Assembly: GCA_023415055.1 (NCBI GenBank)
Contig: JAEZLZ010000052.1
Location: 1-64,000, forward strand
Reading direction: 5' to 3'
DNA from: Bacillota bacterium
GTDB taxonomy: Bacteria > Bacillota > Clostridia > Lachnospirales > Lachnospiraceae
DNA: 64,000 nucleotides
The notes under the pieces are model-generated. The model saw nothing but the letters and a program-made list of their open reading frames with translations. It was not told the origin of the DNA and did not search any database. Below, one piece after another: positions 63,530 through 64,000 of this stretch. Numbering within the stretch: the stretch's first letter is position 1; the number at the start of each line of letters is the position of its first letter. Position numbers and translations under genes: made by a program.

Positions 63530-64000
63530 TCAAGGAAACTCCAGTGTTTTTAATATGCATTGAATGGATACATAAAAATTGCAGGTGAAAGAGTCAGAAG
63601 TCCGGAGAAGGCAAGGCTGAGATGCCTTCTCCGGCTTTGCTATAAGACCGAGGTTTACCCTATAGATGAGGCAGAGCCCCATGGTATGGGCGTTGTTCTT
63701 CTTGAACTTGAAGAAAGTGGACCATTTGGGGAGCTGGTTGAGAACCATGTCAAAGAAATTGACAGTAAACTCCCGGTAAACATACCGGAGTTTATATTTC
63801 CAGCGTTCGAACATCGGGAGATCGGCAGGCAGCTTTTTGAGATTACGTTTATAGAATGAGCAGTTGTCGTTGATACACTTATGTTTCCCGAAATGTTTCC
63901 GGTCTTTGACAGGCTGGAGGGCATGGCCGCAATAGGGGCACTGAAGTTTTAAGGGAGTAGTTACTTTTTCGACATTCACAAAGGTTTGACCACAGATCAT
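63530..64000 (-). mobile_element. Transposase fragment of an insertion sequence, both ends incomplete
   Basis: The minus-strand frame runs out of the window at 64000. It encodes a zinc-ribbon start (CPYCGHALQPVKDRKHFGKHKC, cited in part, with C-x4-C later), then LPMFERWKYKLRYVYREF and FKKNNAHTMGLCLIYRVNLGL. This is the N-terminal half of a zinc-ribbon DDE transposase common in Clostridia. Homology stops near 63660, and the remaining 40 codons include a perfect terminator hairpin, so the 3' part is missing. The IS family was not assigned. Confidence 0.7.
63602..63634 (+). terminator. Strong hairpin after the solute-binding protein gene
   Basis: A perfect 12-bp GC-rich stem (63602-63613 with 63623-63634) lies 118 bases after the stop. 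The T run is short. It falls inside the 3' part of the open frame of the broken transposase, which implies that this part is not transposase sequence. Confidence 0.6.

Noticed and set aside
29610..64000. A third copy of the ssrA att repeat as right end of element 2
   Set aside because: I scanned by eye for the T-arm/acceptor sequence and found only weak partial matches such as AGCTCCCAT near 44513, not an att copy.
1..64000. tRNA and rRNA genes
   Set aside because: No cloverleaf or rRNA sequence was recognised. Only the tRNA-like part of tmRNA and its att copy are present.

Overview
The window reads as chromosome from a spore-forming, anaerobic Firmicute, most probably a Lachnospiraceae-type Clostridium. 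The main reasons are the endospore gene order recN-spoIVB-spo0A, the clostridial block gap-pgk-tpiA-gpmI-secG-rnr-smpB-ssrA, low-to-moderate GC content, strong AGGAGG ribosome sites and a later glycyl-radical-enzyme operon. No species can be named from sequence alone.

Bases 1-22442 are core chromosome. They hold the end of a CPC-type metal P-type ATPase, a large Big2-repeat secreted protein, recN, spoIVB, spo0A, a Na/Pi cotransporter-PhoU fusion, lower-glycolysis genes, secG, RNase R, smpB, a secreted CHAP/NlpC-like protein and the tmRNA gene. smpB and ssrA, the two parts of trans-translation, lie close together.

Bases 22443-29609 are an integrated element in the 3' end of ssrA. It is bounded by a 22-bp direct repeat (22422-22443 and 29588-29609). 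It carries a tyrosine integrase with GGTAGAC arm-site repeats at both ends, a Rep-like protein, an ECF-type sigma/anti-sigma pair, a very small tyrosine recombinase and a Cys/His-motif protein.

Bases 29610 to about 56490 are a second, larger accessory region that starts at the same att copy with its own integrase and its own arm-like repeats. It holds a complete type I-C CRISPR-Cas locus (cas3-cas5-cas8c-cas7-cas4-cas1-cas2) and a 30-repeat array. It also holds a metallophosphoesterase, a promoter-driven structured RNA candidate, a MobV relaxase and a long repeat-rich non-coding stretch with an iteron-like palindromic array. Further on are a CoiA-like protein, several unknown genes, a truncated AbiF/AbiD-type gene with a structured leader RNA, a single-chain HUH-endonuclease/SF1 helicase fusion (Rep-Hel), a membrane protein and a truncated SEFIR protein. 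This looks like a mobilizable plasmid-like element carrying layered anti-phage functions. Its right edge is a scar at about 56.49 kb, where the SEFIR gene loses its C-terminus next to a fragment of a thiamine-diphosphate enzyme.

Bases 56865-63484 are a catabolic cluster of higher GC: an AraC regulator divergent from a glycyl radical enzyme, its radical-SAM activase, an alpha/beta hydrolase and a lipoprotein solute-binding protein. A 17-bp motif is shared by the two promoter regions. The window ends in a broken transposase gene.

The observations most worth following are the Rep-Hel fusion, the AbiF gene with its leader RNA, the standalone structured RNA at 42.8-43.0 kb and the 24-bp palindromic array.
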